Below are positions 8,360 through 15,149 of a stretch of DNA of 49,020 bases, in pieces; within the stretch, counting starts at the first letter, position 1; the number at the start of each line of letters is the position of its first letter. Position numbers and translations under genes: made by a program. The notes below the pieces were generated by a model. That model was given only the letters and a program-made list of their open reading frames with translations, searched no databases and had not been told where the DNA came from. This DNA comes from Hyphomicrobiales bacterium. Lineage in GTDB: Bacteria; Pseudomonadota; Alphaproteobacteria; Rhizobiales; Beijerinckiaceae. The DNA lies in assembly GCA_027484655.1 (NCBI GenBank), contig JAIXSM010000014.1:1-49020 (forward strand). Direction: 5' to 3'.

Positions 8360-8417
8360 TCCACCCGCGTTCCGTTATTGTGGCCGCTCCGCGCGCCGCC
8401 GGCGCGCTGACACATAC

Positions 8418-9701
8418 ATGAGCGCGATGAGCGAAGCGAGGGGGAGCGAGGCGTCTGGCCGGTCGGCATGGACCGCCGGCGCTGTTCTGGTGGGCGTGCT
8501 CGCCAGCATCTATATGATCAGCCAGTTCTTCAGGAACTCTATCGGCGTCATCGGGCCCGACCTTGCTCGCGAATTCGATCTGGACGCCGGCGCCCTGAGC
8601 CTGCTCGCGTCGATTTTCTTCCTCTCATTCGCCGCCGTCCAGATCCCGCTCGGCATGGCCATTGACCGTTTTGGGCCGCGAGCCGTGATTCTGGCCACAG
8701 CCGGCGTCGTCATCGCAGGCGCCGTCTACTTTGCGGCCGCGCGCGGATTCGGCGATCTGGTGGCGGCCCGGCTTGTGATCGGACTTGGCTGTTCCAGCTT
8801 TCTCATGGCGCCGCTTGCGATTTATGCGAGCCGGTTTCCGCCCCAGCGCTTTTCCAGCATTGTGGGCCTGCATGTGGGCGCCGGAAACATCGGCAGTCTG
8901 GCGGCGACCGCGCCGCTCGCCTTCGCCGCCGCCACCATCGGTTGGCGCGGCGCGTTCGGTCTGGTCGCCGCTGTCGCGTGCATTGCTGCAGCCCTGGTCT
9001 TCCTGCTGGTGCGGGAGGCCGAAGAGGCGCGGGCCCGTCGCGCCGCGCAGCGGGAAAGCGCGCGTGATCTGATTGCGGGTGTTGTCGAGGCCGTCCGCAC
9101 CCCTTGGTTCGCGCGCATTTTCCTCCTCCACCTCGCCAGTTATCCTGCATTCGCCGCGATCCTGGGCCTGTGGAGCGGCCCGTGGCTCTCCCATGTGTAC
9201 GGGATGCCCGTGGAGGCGCGCGGCAAACTGCTTCTAGCCATGGTCATCGGCCAGATCCTCGGCCTGTTCGTCTGGGGCTCCGCGGACCGGTGGTTTCGCG
9301 GCTACAAGACGCCTGTGGCCATCGCCAGTGTGGGCTGCATCGTCGCGCTCGCGCTGCCCGCCGTCGCGACGCTGCCGGAGGCGACGCTGCTGCCGTACAT
9401 GTTCGCCCTCGGGTTCGTTTTTGGCTTCTTGCCGCTTCTCACCGCCCATGGCCGGTCGCTGTTCCCGGACCGCCTCATCGGCCGCGGGTTATCGCTCATG
9501 AACATCGCCAGCATCGGCGGGGTCTTTCTGCTTCAGATCGTCACCGGACTGCTGATCGGTCTCTTCGCGGCGCAGGTTGTCGATGGCGCCCGGGTGTACC
9601 CGCCAGAAGCCTACCGGCTGGTGTTCGGATTTCTTGCGCTTCAGCTGGCGGCAGCGCTGGCGGCCTACCTCTCCGCGCCTGATGCTCAGCGCGTCAAATG
9701 A
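8418..9701 (+). CDS. Major facilitator superfamily transporter
   Basis: This 427-residue protein has about 12 predicted membrane segments. The loop after TM2 shows the MFS motif-A variant GMAIDRFGPRAV, and the central loop (VREAEEARARRAAQRESAR) is strongly charged, as usual between the two six-helix halves. The substrate cannot be told from the sequence. The ATG at 8418 was chosen; a second in-frame ATG nine bases on (8427) is equally possible, as neither has a clear ribosome binding site. The open frame running in from far upstream is the reverse shadow of the HisN-like gene. Confidence 0.85.
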   Translation: MSAMSEARGSEASGRSAWTAGAVLVGVLASIYMISQFFRNSIGVIGPDLAREFDLDAGALSLLASIFFLSFAAVQIPLGMAIDRFGPRAVILATAGVVIAGAVYFAAARGFGDLVAARLVIGLGCSSFLMAPLAIYASRFPPQRFSSIVGLHVGAGNIGSLAATAPLAFAAATIGWRGAFGLVAAVACIAAALVFLLVREAEEARARRAAQRESARDLIAGVVEAVRTPWFARIFLLHLASYPAFAAILGLWSGPWLSHVYGMPVEARGKLLLAMVIGQILGLFVWGSADRWFRGYKTPVAIASVGCIVALALPAVATLPEATLLPYMFALGFVFGFLPLLTAHGRSLFPDRLIGRGLSLMNIASIGGVFLLQIVTGLLIGLFAAQVVDGARVYPPEAYRLVFGFLALQLAAALAAYLSAPDAQRVK

Positions 9702-9764
9702 GAAGCGCTGACAAAGCCTTGCGGCGGTCGGTGCGACGGCCTGCCGCAATGCAAAAAAAAGCGC

Positions 9765-9793
9765 TTGCTTTTTGTGCGTTGCACACGCATATT
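9765..9793 (+). promoter_or_regulatory. Sigma-70-type promoter of the first AbcR-like sRNA
   Basis: TTGCTT (9765-9770), a 17-bp spacer and CATATT (9788-9793) predict a start near 9799. The second sRNA has the same arrangement (TTGAAC, 17 bp, CATATA), which supports both predictions. Confidence 0.55.
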
Positions 9794-9798
9794 ATTGC

Positions 9799-9889
9799 GG
9801 TGCGGCAACGTTGTTGCCGCCGTGCCCTCCTTGGGCGTTTCCTCCCTTGACTTGGGGCCGCTTGCACCGCAAGCGGCCTCCTTTCTTTT
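9799..9889 (+). ncRNA. AbcR/alpha-r15-like trans-acting sRNA, copy 1
   Basis: The predicted 91-nt RNA folds into a 5' hairpin (GGCAAC/GUUGCC), a second hairpin with GCCC/GGGC around an anti-Shine-Dalgarno UCCUU loop, a single-stranded stretch GUUUCCUCCCUU, and a 9-bp terminator stem (GGCCGCUUG/CAAGCGGCC, 9856-9878) followed by a T-rich tail. A homologous copy lies about 300 bp downstream. Tandem copies, CCUCC motifs and this architecture match the AbcR (alpha-r15) family of Hyphomicrobiales, which with Hfq represses mRNAs of ABC and other transporter binding proteins. The family call is from memory of the motif and layout, not from a search. Confidence 0.72.
9856..9889 (+). terminator. Intrinsic terminator of sRNA copy 1
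   Basis: A perfect 9-bp GC-rich stem with a 5-nt loop (9856-9864 with 9870-9878) is followed by TCCTTTCTTTT. It forms the 3' end of the sRNA and presumably the Hfq-binding tail. Confidence 0.8.
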
Positions 9890-10059
9890 CCGGCCGTCGG
9901 CATCCGGATCGCGCCACCGGGCGGCGCTCAGAACGCCTCAGGGAGAGATTCGGGCGCGCTTCCATCCTGTCGCCCCGGAAGCCGCAACCGAGACTGTACC
10001 ATTTTTGTGACAGCTGCACGTGAAGTGACGTCGGCCACCTGTTCAGTCGATAGGACAAC

Positions 10060-10088
10060 TTGAACTTTCCGCGCCACCCGGACATATA
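10060..10088 (+). promoter_or_regulatory. Sigma-70-type promoter of the second AbcR-like sRNA
   Basis: TTGAAC (10060-10065), a 17-bp spacer and CATATA (10083-10088) predict a start near 10095. It has the same geometry as the promoter of copy 1 but a better -35 box. The sequences upstream of the two promoters differ, so the copies could respond to different signals. Confidence 0.6.
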
Positions 10089-10094
10089 TCGAAA

Positions 10095-10183
10095 CGCGGC
10101 GACCTTGTTGCCGCATGCCCTCCTTGGGCGTTTCCTCCCTAGACTTGGGGCCGCTTGCTTCGCAGGCGGCCTCCTTTCTTTTT
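10095..10183 (+). ncRNA. AbcR/alpha-r15-like trans-acting sRNA, copy 2
   Basis: This is nearly identical to copy 1 from the GUUGCCGC arm through the terminator. The 5' hairpin is an 8-bp stem (GCGGCGAC/GUUGCCGC), then comes the same GCCCUCCUUGGGC hairpin, then GUUUCCUCCCUAGACUUGG, then a 10-bp terminator stem (10149-10158 with 10162-10171) and a T-rich tail. Differences lie mainly in hairpin loops and just after CCUCCC (UAG instead of UUG). The stems are kept while loops and 5' arms vary, which supports selection on RNA structure. Confidence 0.72.
10149..10183 (+). terminator. Intrinsic terminator of sRNA copy 2
   Basis: A perfect 10-bp stem (with one U-G pair) closed by a UUC loop is followed by TCCTTTCTTTTT. 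It faces the 3' end of the convergent N-formylglutamate amidohydrolase-like gene. Confidence 0.8.
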
Positions 10184-10240
10184 CAAGGGGTTGCTTGGAA
10201 CGCTTCCAAACTGGGAGAGGGTGATCGGCGTCTTCTGCGC

Positions 10241-11218
10241 CTATTCAGCGGCCGCGCGCCGGGGCCGGGCCGCCAGATCCGCCGCCACAAACGCCTCAAT
10301 GTCCGCGAGCAGATGGGTCATGTCCGCGGCGAGTTGGTCGAACCCGCTCGTGCGCTCAAGCGTGCGTTCGTCCATGTAGAGCGCCCGGTTCACCTCGATC
10401 TGGAGGGCGTCGCACTGGCGCGACAGGGAGCCGAAGTACTCTGTGATGTAGCCGCCCGCATAGGGCTTGTTCCGCTCGACCCGGTACCCGAGCCGCCGCA
10501 GGGTTGACTCCACCAGTGACACAAGCCGGCTGTCGCAACTCGTTCCATAGCGATCCCCCAGGATCACGTCGGGCCGCCGCTCGGGGTCAGGCCGTGAGGG
10601 GTCTCCGGAGGCCGTGGAGGGCATGGAATGGCAGTCCACCAGCACGGCGGCCCCATGAGCGCGGCGGGCGCGATCCACCAGCTCGTGCAACGCCCGATGG
10701 TATGGCCTGTAAAGTCCCTCAATTCGGCGCAGCGCCTCCTCGACCGGGATCCGCGCCGCGTAGATCTCCTGCGCTTCACCCACCACCCGCGCAATAGTCC
10801 CGAGCCCCCCCGCAACGCGAATTGACCGCGAGTTCACGAACGATGGCAACCGGCCGTCGAACATACGCGGGTCCAGCTCATAAGGCTCGCGGTTGACGTC
10901 CAGGTAGGCGCGCGGAAACAGCGCCCTGAGCATGGGGGCGCCGATCTGCGCGGCGCCGGCGAATAACTCGTCCACGTGGGCGTCCTCTGAACGCCGCAGG
11001 GCCAGGGGTGAAAGCCTGGACGCCGCAAGGAAGCACGCCGGATAGATATTGCCAGAATGCGGGGAAGAGACCACGATGGCGCATGGCGGGCCGTGAGGCT
11101 CCACGATTTCCAGCGGCGGATCCAGTTCCGGGTCAATCGGCCTCCAGACGCCGTCTCCTAGCGTCTCGGGCGACTCACTGGATCTTAACGGGGATGATTT
11201 GCTTGAACGGTCGGCCAT
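10241..11218 (-). CDS. N-formylglutamate amidohydrolase-like protein
   Basis: This 325-residue protein belongs to the N-formylglutamate amidohydrolase family (zinc-dependent, HutG-like), which releases formate from N-formylglutamate in histidine degradation. Visible motifs are SSPHSGNIYP near the N-terminus, the DVNREPYELDPRMF block, VDCHSMPS with the probable metal-binding Asp-x-His, and the NKPYAGGYITEYFG and LQIEVNRALYMDE blocks. No other hut genes are near, so it may be a paralogue with another role. The start at 11218 has an AGGAG ribosome binding site; longer in-frame starts upstream look non-coding. It lies divergent to cpdR, an arrangement I recall from many Hyphomicrobiales. Confidence 0.85.
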   Translation of the reverse strand: MADRSSKSSPLRSSESPETLGDGVWRPIDPELDPPLEIVEPHGPPCAIVVSSPHSGNIYPACFLAASRLSPLALRRSEDAHVDELFAGAAQIGAPMLRALFPRAYLDVNREPYELDPRMFDGRLPSFVNSRSIRVAGGLGTIARVVGEAQEIYAARIPVEEALRRIEGLYRPYHRALHELVDRARRAHGAAVLVDCHSMPSTASGDPSRPDPERRPDVILGDRYGTSCDSRLVSLVESTLRRLGYRVERNKPYAGGYITEYFGSLSRQCDALQIEVNRALYMDERTLERTSGFDQLAADMTHLLADIEAFVAADLAARPRRAAAE

Positions 11219-11392
11219 CAGGTCTCCTGACCCGCCTAATCTAGGGCCGCGCGCGCGCGGCTGTCGAGGCCCAAACATGTCTGTGGATGGCGCTTTCGCA
11301 GCATCTCCATGGGGCTCGCCCTCGGGTGAGCCCTTCATGAGTCGTTAAGCAAACGAATGCTTTATGAGACCACTTGTTTCAAAGAGGATGCG

Positions 11393-11773
11393 ATGAACGA
11401 GACGGGCGCCGCCGCAATGAGAATCCTGCTCGCTGAAGACGACAACGACATGCGCCGGTTTCTGGTGAAGGCGCTGCAGAACGCGGGCTACGACGTCGCC
11501 TCGTTCGACAATGGGCTATCCGCCTACAACAGGCTGCGGGAAGAGCCCTTCGAATTGCTCCTGACCGACATCGTGATGCCTGAGATGGACGGTATTGAAC
11601 TCGCGCGGCGCGCGACCGAACTCGATCCCGACATCAAGGTGATGTTCATCACGGGCTTCGCCGCTGTCGCCCTGAATCCGGACAACAACGCGCCGAAGGA
11701 AGCGAAGGTGTTGTCGAAACCCTTCCACCTCAAGGATCTTGTCTCCGAGGTGCAGCGCCTGCTGGCCGCTTGA
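11393..11773 (+). CDS. cpdR: Single-domain response regulator CpdR
   Basis: This 126-residue protein is a lone receiver domain. It has the acidic pair EDD (15-17), phospho-acceptor Asp59 in LLLTDIVMPEMDG, Thr87 and Lys109 (LSKPF). The sequence closely follows the alphaproteobacterial CpdR type (AEDDNDMRRFLVKAL, RATELDPDIKVMFITGFAAVALN). CpdR acts at the cell pole: unphosphorylated, it brings ClpXP to its substrates in the cell cycle; the CckA-ChpT phosphorelay inactivates it. The ATG at 11393 has AGAGG upstream; an ATG at 11417 would give the shorter form usual in relatives. The next gene downstream is tRNA-Val. Confidence 0.92.
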   Translation: MNETGAAAMRILLAEDDNDMRRFLVKALQNAGYDVASFDNGLSAYNRLREEPFELLLTDIVMPEMDGIELARRATELDPDIKVMFITGFAAVALNPDNNAPKEAKVLSKPFHLKDLVSEVQRLLAA

Positions 11774-11886
11774 GAAGCAAAGGAATCTGCGGGAGCTGAG
11801 CGCTATGCGCTTGCGCGGCCGCCGGCCTTTCTGTATAGCAGCGTCATTCCGCAGGCGGGTTTCACCCGCCATACTGTCGATGGACC

Positions 11887-11961
11887 GGGCGCGTAGCTCA
11901 GCGGGAGAGCACTACCTTGACATGGTAGGGGTCACAGGTTCGATCCCTGTCGCGCCCACCA
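11887..11961 (+). tRNA. tRNA-Val (anticodon GAC)
   Basis: The cloverleaf is complete: acceptor GGGCGCG/CGCGCCC, D arm GCTC/GAGC, anticodon stem CTACC/GGTAG with loop TTGACAT (anticodon GAC), T arm ACAGG-TTCGATC-CCTGT, and encoded ACCA end. Accessory genes and transposase remnants begin directly after it, so its 3' end is a possible integration site, but I did not find a second copy of its 3' end in the window. Confidence 0.97.
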
Positions 11962-12195
11962 GCCTAATCAGTAGGTTGGTCCCGTCCCGCACCTGTAGCT
12001 CTCACAGTCTATCACGCCCTTGTCACAACGAGGTCGGACGCGGGGGCATCCGAAAACAAAGAGCGGCAGGTTTAGGTCAGGCGTCATGGCTCTGCGCCGC
12101 TGAACAAGATCTTTTCTCAAGATAAACGTTGTGCGCTGGGCCAGAGAGCAGGGGCAGGCATTATGGTCAGGCCCCTTAAAGAGGCCCGCCCGCTC
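11962..12195. other. Gene-free stretch after tRNA-Val
   Basis: No supported gene is seen in these roughly 230 bp. The sequence lies between the tRNA and the first transposase remnant and may hold the remains of an insertion boundary. No integrase gene or clear direct repeat was recognised. Confidence 0.5.
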
Positions 12196-12681
12196 ATGTG
12201 CACAACGATCGTTGGGCTATAAAAGCACACCGCGCTGCGTCGGGCGAAAAAGGGGCGAGAAAAGTCAGGCGATCGGTCGGTCGCGCGGTGGCAGGACAAC
12301 GAAAATCCACGCCCACCCGGATACTCAATGCCGTCCCACCGCTTTCCTCCTGACAGGTAGTACAGTCGCACACGGCGACGCTGTCCCTGCGCTCCTTCAG
12401 CAGTTGCCTATTTATGAAATACTCCACAGCGACAGGGGCTATGATGCAAACGCTATCCCCAGCAGGTGTCTGAGCGCAGAGCTATGCCGAACATCCCGCC
12501 AAAGGCCAGCCGTCGTTGAAAGACCCGCTTCCCTCCCTTCCAGTATCGCAAGCGCAACGCCATCGAACGCATGTACTGCCGGCTGCAGGACTTACGTCGC
12601 GTTGCCACTCGCTACGACCGAAACGCAGCCAGCTTCCTCGCCGCGGGCTGCTTCGCAGCGACGGTCAGTTACTGGTTATGA
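12196..12681 (+). pseudogene. Decayed IS5-family (IS427-like) transposase
   Basis: Transposase homology runs through three frame segments. The first gives TTIVGL-stop-KHTALRRAKKGREKS (in-frame TAA at 12220-12222). Then, after a shift in an A/G-rich run near 12245-12262, comes the hallmark SQAIGRSRGGRTTKIHA and GYDANAI with the LHSDRGYDA active-site region. After a second shift come MPNIPPKASRR, a TGA stop, then RKRNAIERMYCRLQDLRR (the DDE-box glutamate helix, as in IE[RN]MF) and ATRYDRNAASFLAA up to the natural TGA at 12681. The N-terminal third is missing. With two stops and two shifts it cannot make active transposase. Confidence 0.85.
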
Positions 12682-12752
12682 GACCAGGCCCGAGGTTGCA
12701 AAGGCCCGACCGGCCGCAGTCCTGAGTGACCCGCTTAAAGTATCTGCGCGGT

Positions 12753-14258
12753 TCAGGGCTGAAGTTCGATCTCGCCTGGTCGCCATGTCTTGTCAAACCA
12801 TGGTTTCTCCGGCCCATACAGTCGGAGAAGTATATTCCAGCTTTTATTCGGTACGGTCTGAACCCAGTTCAGTTCCTTGCCGAGAGGGGGCTTCGGGCCA
12901 AAATAGACATCGACGGATCCGTCGGCGTTGGCCTGGACACCCTTTGTCTGACTGCTAACGCTGGGAAAGCGCTGGTCAGTCTGGAGCATGGAGCGTGTTT
13001 GGTTGTCATAGACAATGACCGACCAGAAATTCTTCACCGGAATGTTCCTTGGCAGCGTCAGTTTGTAATTCTTGCCGCCATCAAGGGGCTCGCCCTTCGA
13101 ATCGACGAACATCCCCATGTATTGCGAGCCCTCTCCAACAACTCGGCTGTCCATCGCTGGTGTGACGCCGGTTGCGTAGAAGAAGAAGCCGGCATAGCCG
13201 TTCAGCAGCCTGGCGCCGGCCTCCTTGAACTGGTAGCCGCCGACAAAACCGAGGCGCCAATTGCTCTTTGGGTCGTCGGGATACCAGTATCCGTCCGCGC
13301 CTCGCCAGCGATACATAATCGCACGGGCCGTCGCGTCGCCAACGGTAGCGGCCTCGGTCAGTATCTTCTTCATGCGTTCGTCGGGTGCGAAAGGCTTGCC
13401 CTTCCTGATCCCGATAGCGTTCCAGAAGCCAAGCGTCGTCGCATCTACCGAGTCTGTCGGCTCCTCCTGAACCACCTTGTCGAGCAGTTCCCAGAAGCGA
13501 TAGTCGGCGGGGGCGACCATGTTGAAGGGCTTGCCCGACATGTCGACGAAATTGAGTTTCGGTGGATTGGCGGCGTCCCTCAGCCGATAGATCCTTGTCT
13601 GCTTCTTGACTGTTTCAACTCCGGGCTTTGGATCGCCTTCTACCAGGAAGGTGCGCCACGCTATCCAAACAGCATTTGATGCTGGCCGCATGGCGAAATG
13701 GCCCGCAGGGATCTCGCCCTTGTATCCCAGAGGGACGAAGACGAATTTGCCACCCTTTCCCTTGTCGGCGCCCGCGAGACCAATGTCCCCGACCCAATTA
13801 TACCAAATGTCGTTCGACACACCGAGGACGTTCGGCGGAGCCTCGACCACAACTGGTCCGTCACGAAGGTCCAGCCAGAACCACGTGTACGGCGTGTTGT
13901 TGTTGGCCGTCAGTTCTATGGTTCGTGAATCGACCATCGTCTCCCATATTGGCACCGTTGTGTTGGCTGGCCCGAGACTCAGGATGCCATTCCGATTGCC
14001 GACCTGGTTCACCACGGGTAGCCCGAGAAGGTAGCCTTGCACCGCTTGCTGGAAAACAAGGTTGTCGTAGAGCCTTTCTACACTGTCGTTGTCTGGGAAG
14101 CCCCCAAACATCCTCAGCGTGCCAAGGCGGGTCTCCAACGAATCGGGCGCTACTATGCCAGGAGGCATAGGCGTCGTGAACTCAAAGTCAGCGGCGTTCG
14201 CGATGCCTACGGAAACAGCCATCGCGCTCGCTGCTAAAGTCATAAATTTGGCCCTCAT
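12753..14258 (-). CDS. Exported DUF1254/DUF1214-type protein
   Basis: This 501-residue protein has a Sec signal peptide (MRAKFMTLAASAMAVSVGIANA, then ADF) and is predicted periplasmic. It resembles the DUF1254-DUF1214 family: an N-terminal domain with MFGGFPDNDSVERLYDNL and an aromatic-rich beta domain, and a C-terminal part with FFYATGVTPAM, GKNYKLTLPRNIPVKNFWSVIVYDNQTRSML and LNWVQTVPNKSWNILLRLYGP. The molecular function of this family is not known to me. The start at 14258 is preferred over an ATG at 14282 because AAAGG precedes it and it leaves a clean signal peptide. It sits between two transposase remnants and near a sulfatase gene of the same strand, suggesting a transferred unit. Confidence 0.85.
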   Translation of the reverse strand: MRAKFMTLAASAMAVSVGIANAADFEFTTPMPPGIVAPDSLETRLGTLRMFGGFPDNDSVERLYDNLVFQQAVQGYLLGLPVVNQVGNRNGILSLGPANTTVPIWETMVDSRTIELTANNNTPYTWFWLDLRDGPVVVEAPPNVLGVSNDIWYNWVGDIGLAGADKGKGGKFVFVPLGYKGEIPAGHFAMRPASNAVWIAWRTFLVEGDPKPGVETVKKQTRIYRLRDAANPPKLNFVDMSGKPFNMVAPADYRFWELLDKVVQEEPTDSVDATTLGFWNAIGIRKGKPFAPDERMKKILTEAATVGDATARAIMYRWRGADGYWYPDDPKSNWRLGFVGGYQFKEAGARLLNGYAGFFFYATGVTPAMDSRVVGEGSQYMGMFVDSKGEPLDGGKNYKLTLPRNIPVKNFWSVIVYDNQTRSMLQTDQRFPSVSSQTKGVQANADGSVDVYFGPKPPLGKELNWVQTVPNKSWNILLRLYGPEKPWFDKTWRPGEIELQP

Positions 14259-14282
14259 TTGTGGCGCCTTTCTATTTCCCAT

Positions 14283-14577
14283 TGATAAAAAATACCGACG
14301 AGGTTAGTTGGAATCATGGGCCAATCAGGCCATGTGATACAGATTATCTTTCGGTGTTACCCCCTTTGCGCGGGGGCATATTTGCACAGAGATCTGCTAG
14401 ACTTAAGAGTGATAAACCGACACCTCGAGCTGCAATACTAGAGGCGAGATGACGCCGACGGGCGACGCGCAAGATAATAAAAATAGAACCGTTTCCGTTC
14501 GTACAGAATCGATGCGGGTTTCCCAATCGGCTTTCGTCTGATTCAAAATTGAGGCTGGCAGAAGGAGGCTTGTCGCG
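14283..14577. other. Gene-free stretch between the DUF1254 gene and the IS630 remnant
   Basis: About 295 bp, more AT-rich than the surroundings. It should contain the promoter of the DUF1254-type gene (minus strand) and the left end of the IS630-like element. A short CCCCC/GGGGG hairpin occurs near 14360-14376. No coding sequence is supported. Confidence 0.5.
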
Positions 14578-15090
14578 ATGACGAAGGCTCTCTCGCTCGA
14601 CCTGCGTGAAAGTGTTGTTCCCGCTGTCGAAAGCGGAATATCGTGTCGGCGAGCGGCGGAGCGCTGTGGCGTGGGGGCAGCGAGCGCCGTGCGGCGGTGC
14701 GCCCGCGCTCGTGACATGGGAACGCCAAAGTTGGCGCCGCTCGTCCTCGACGGCCCCATCAACCGTCAAGCGTTCGTGGCTTATGTCGCGCAGGTTATTA
14801 TTCCGACCTTGAGTGAAGGCGACATCGTCGTGATGGACAGTCTCGGCTCACATAGGGGAGCAGCCGTTCGAGCGGCCATCGAGTCGGTCGGCGCCGAGCT
14901 GCGCTACCTGCCGCCCTATAGCACCGACTTCAACTCAATCGAAAAGGCGTTCTCCCAATGGAAAGCGCACTTGCACAAGGCCGCCGAAAGAACCCAGAAG
15001 GGCTTGTGGGCAACCATTGGGGCTCTGCTCCCAATCGTCACGCCCCAGCACGCGACCAACGACTTCACCGCCGAAAAGTATAACCCATCT
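14578..15090 (+). pseudogene. IS630-family transposase with internal deletion
   Basis: The frame begins with the IS630 helix-turn-helix start (MTKALSLDLRESVVPAVESG, then AAERCGVG and VRRCARAR) and after about 48 residues jumps directly to the C-terminal catalytic part: VLDGPINRQAFVAYV, IVVMDSLGSHRG (second DDE aspartate), YLPPYSTDFNSIEKAFS (DDE glutamate). The middle of the protein, including the first catalytic aspartate, is missing, so it is inactive although the frame is open. The reading frame runs on past the natural end into the antisense of the sulfatase gene; the true 3' boundary is uncertain. Confidence 0.82.
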
Positions 15091-15149
15091 CGAAGGGAAA
15101 AGGCGCCAAGTTCAAAGCGACGATGCCCTGAAGCCTATGGCTGCACCGT

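Noticed and set aside
11939-11961. tRNA-Val 3' end as attachment site of an integrated element
   Set aside because: I saw neither a second copy of this sequence in the window nor an integrase gene, so I do not annotate att sites.
12726-13679. Plus-strand open frame opposite the DUF1254 gene
   Set aside because: The minus-strand protein has a signal peptide and family blocks; the plus-strand translation has none.
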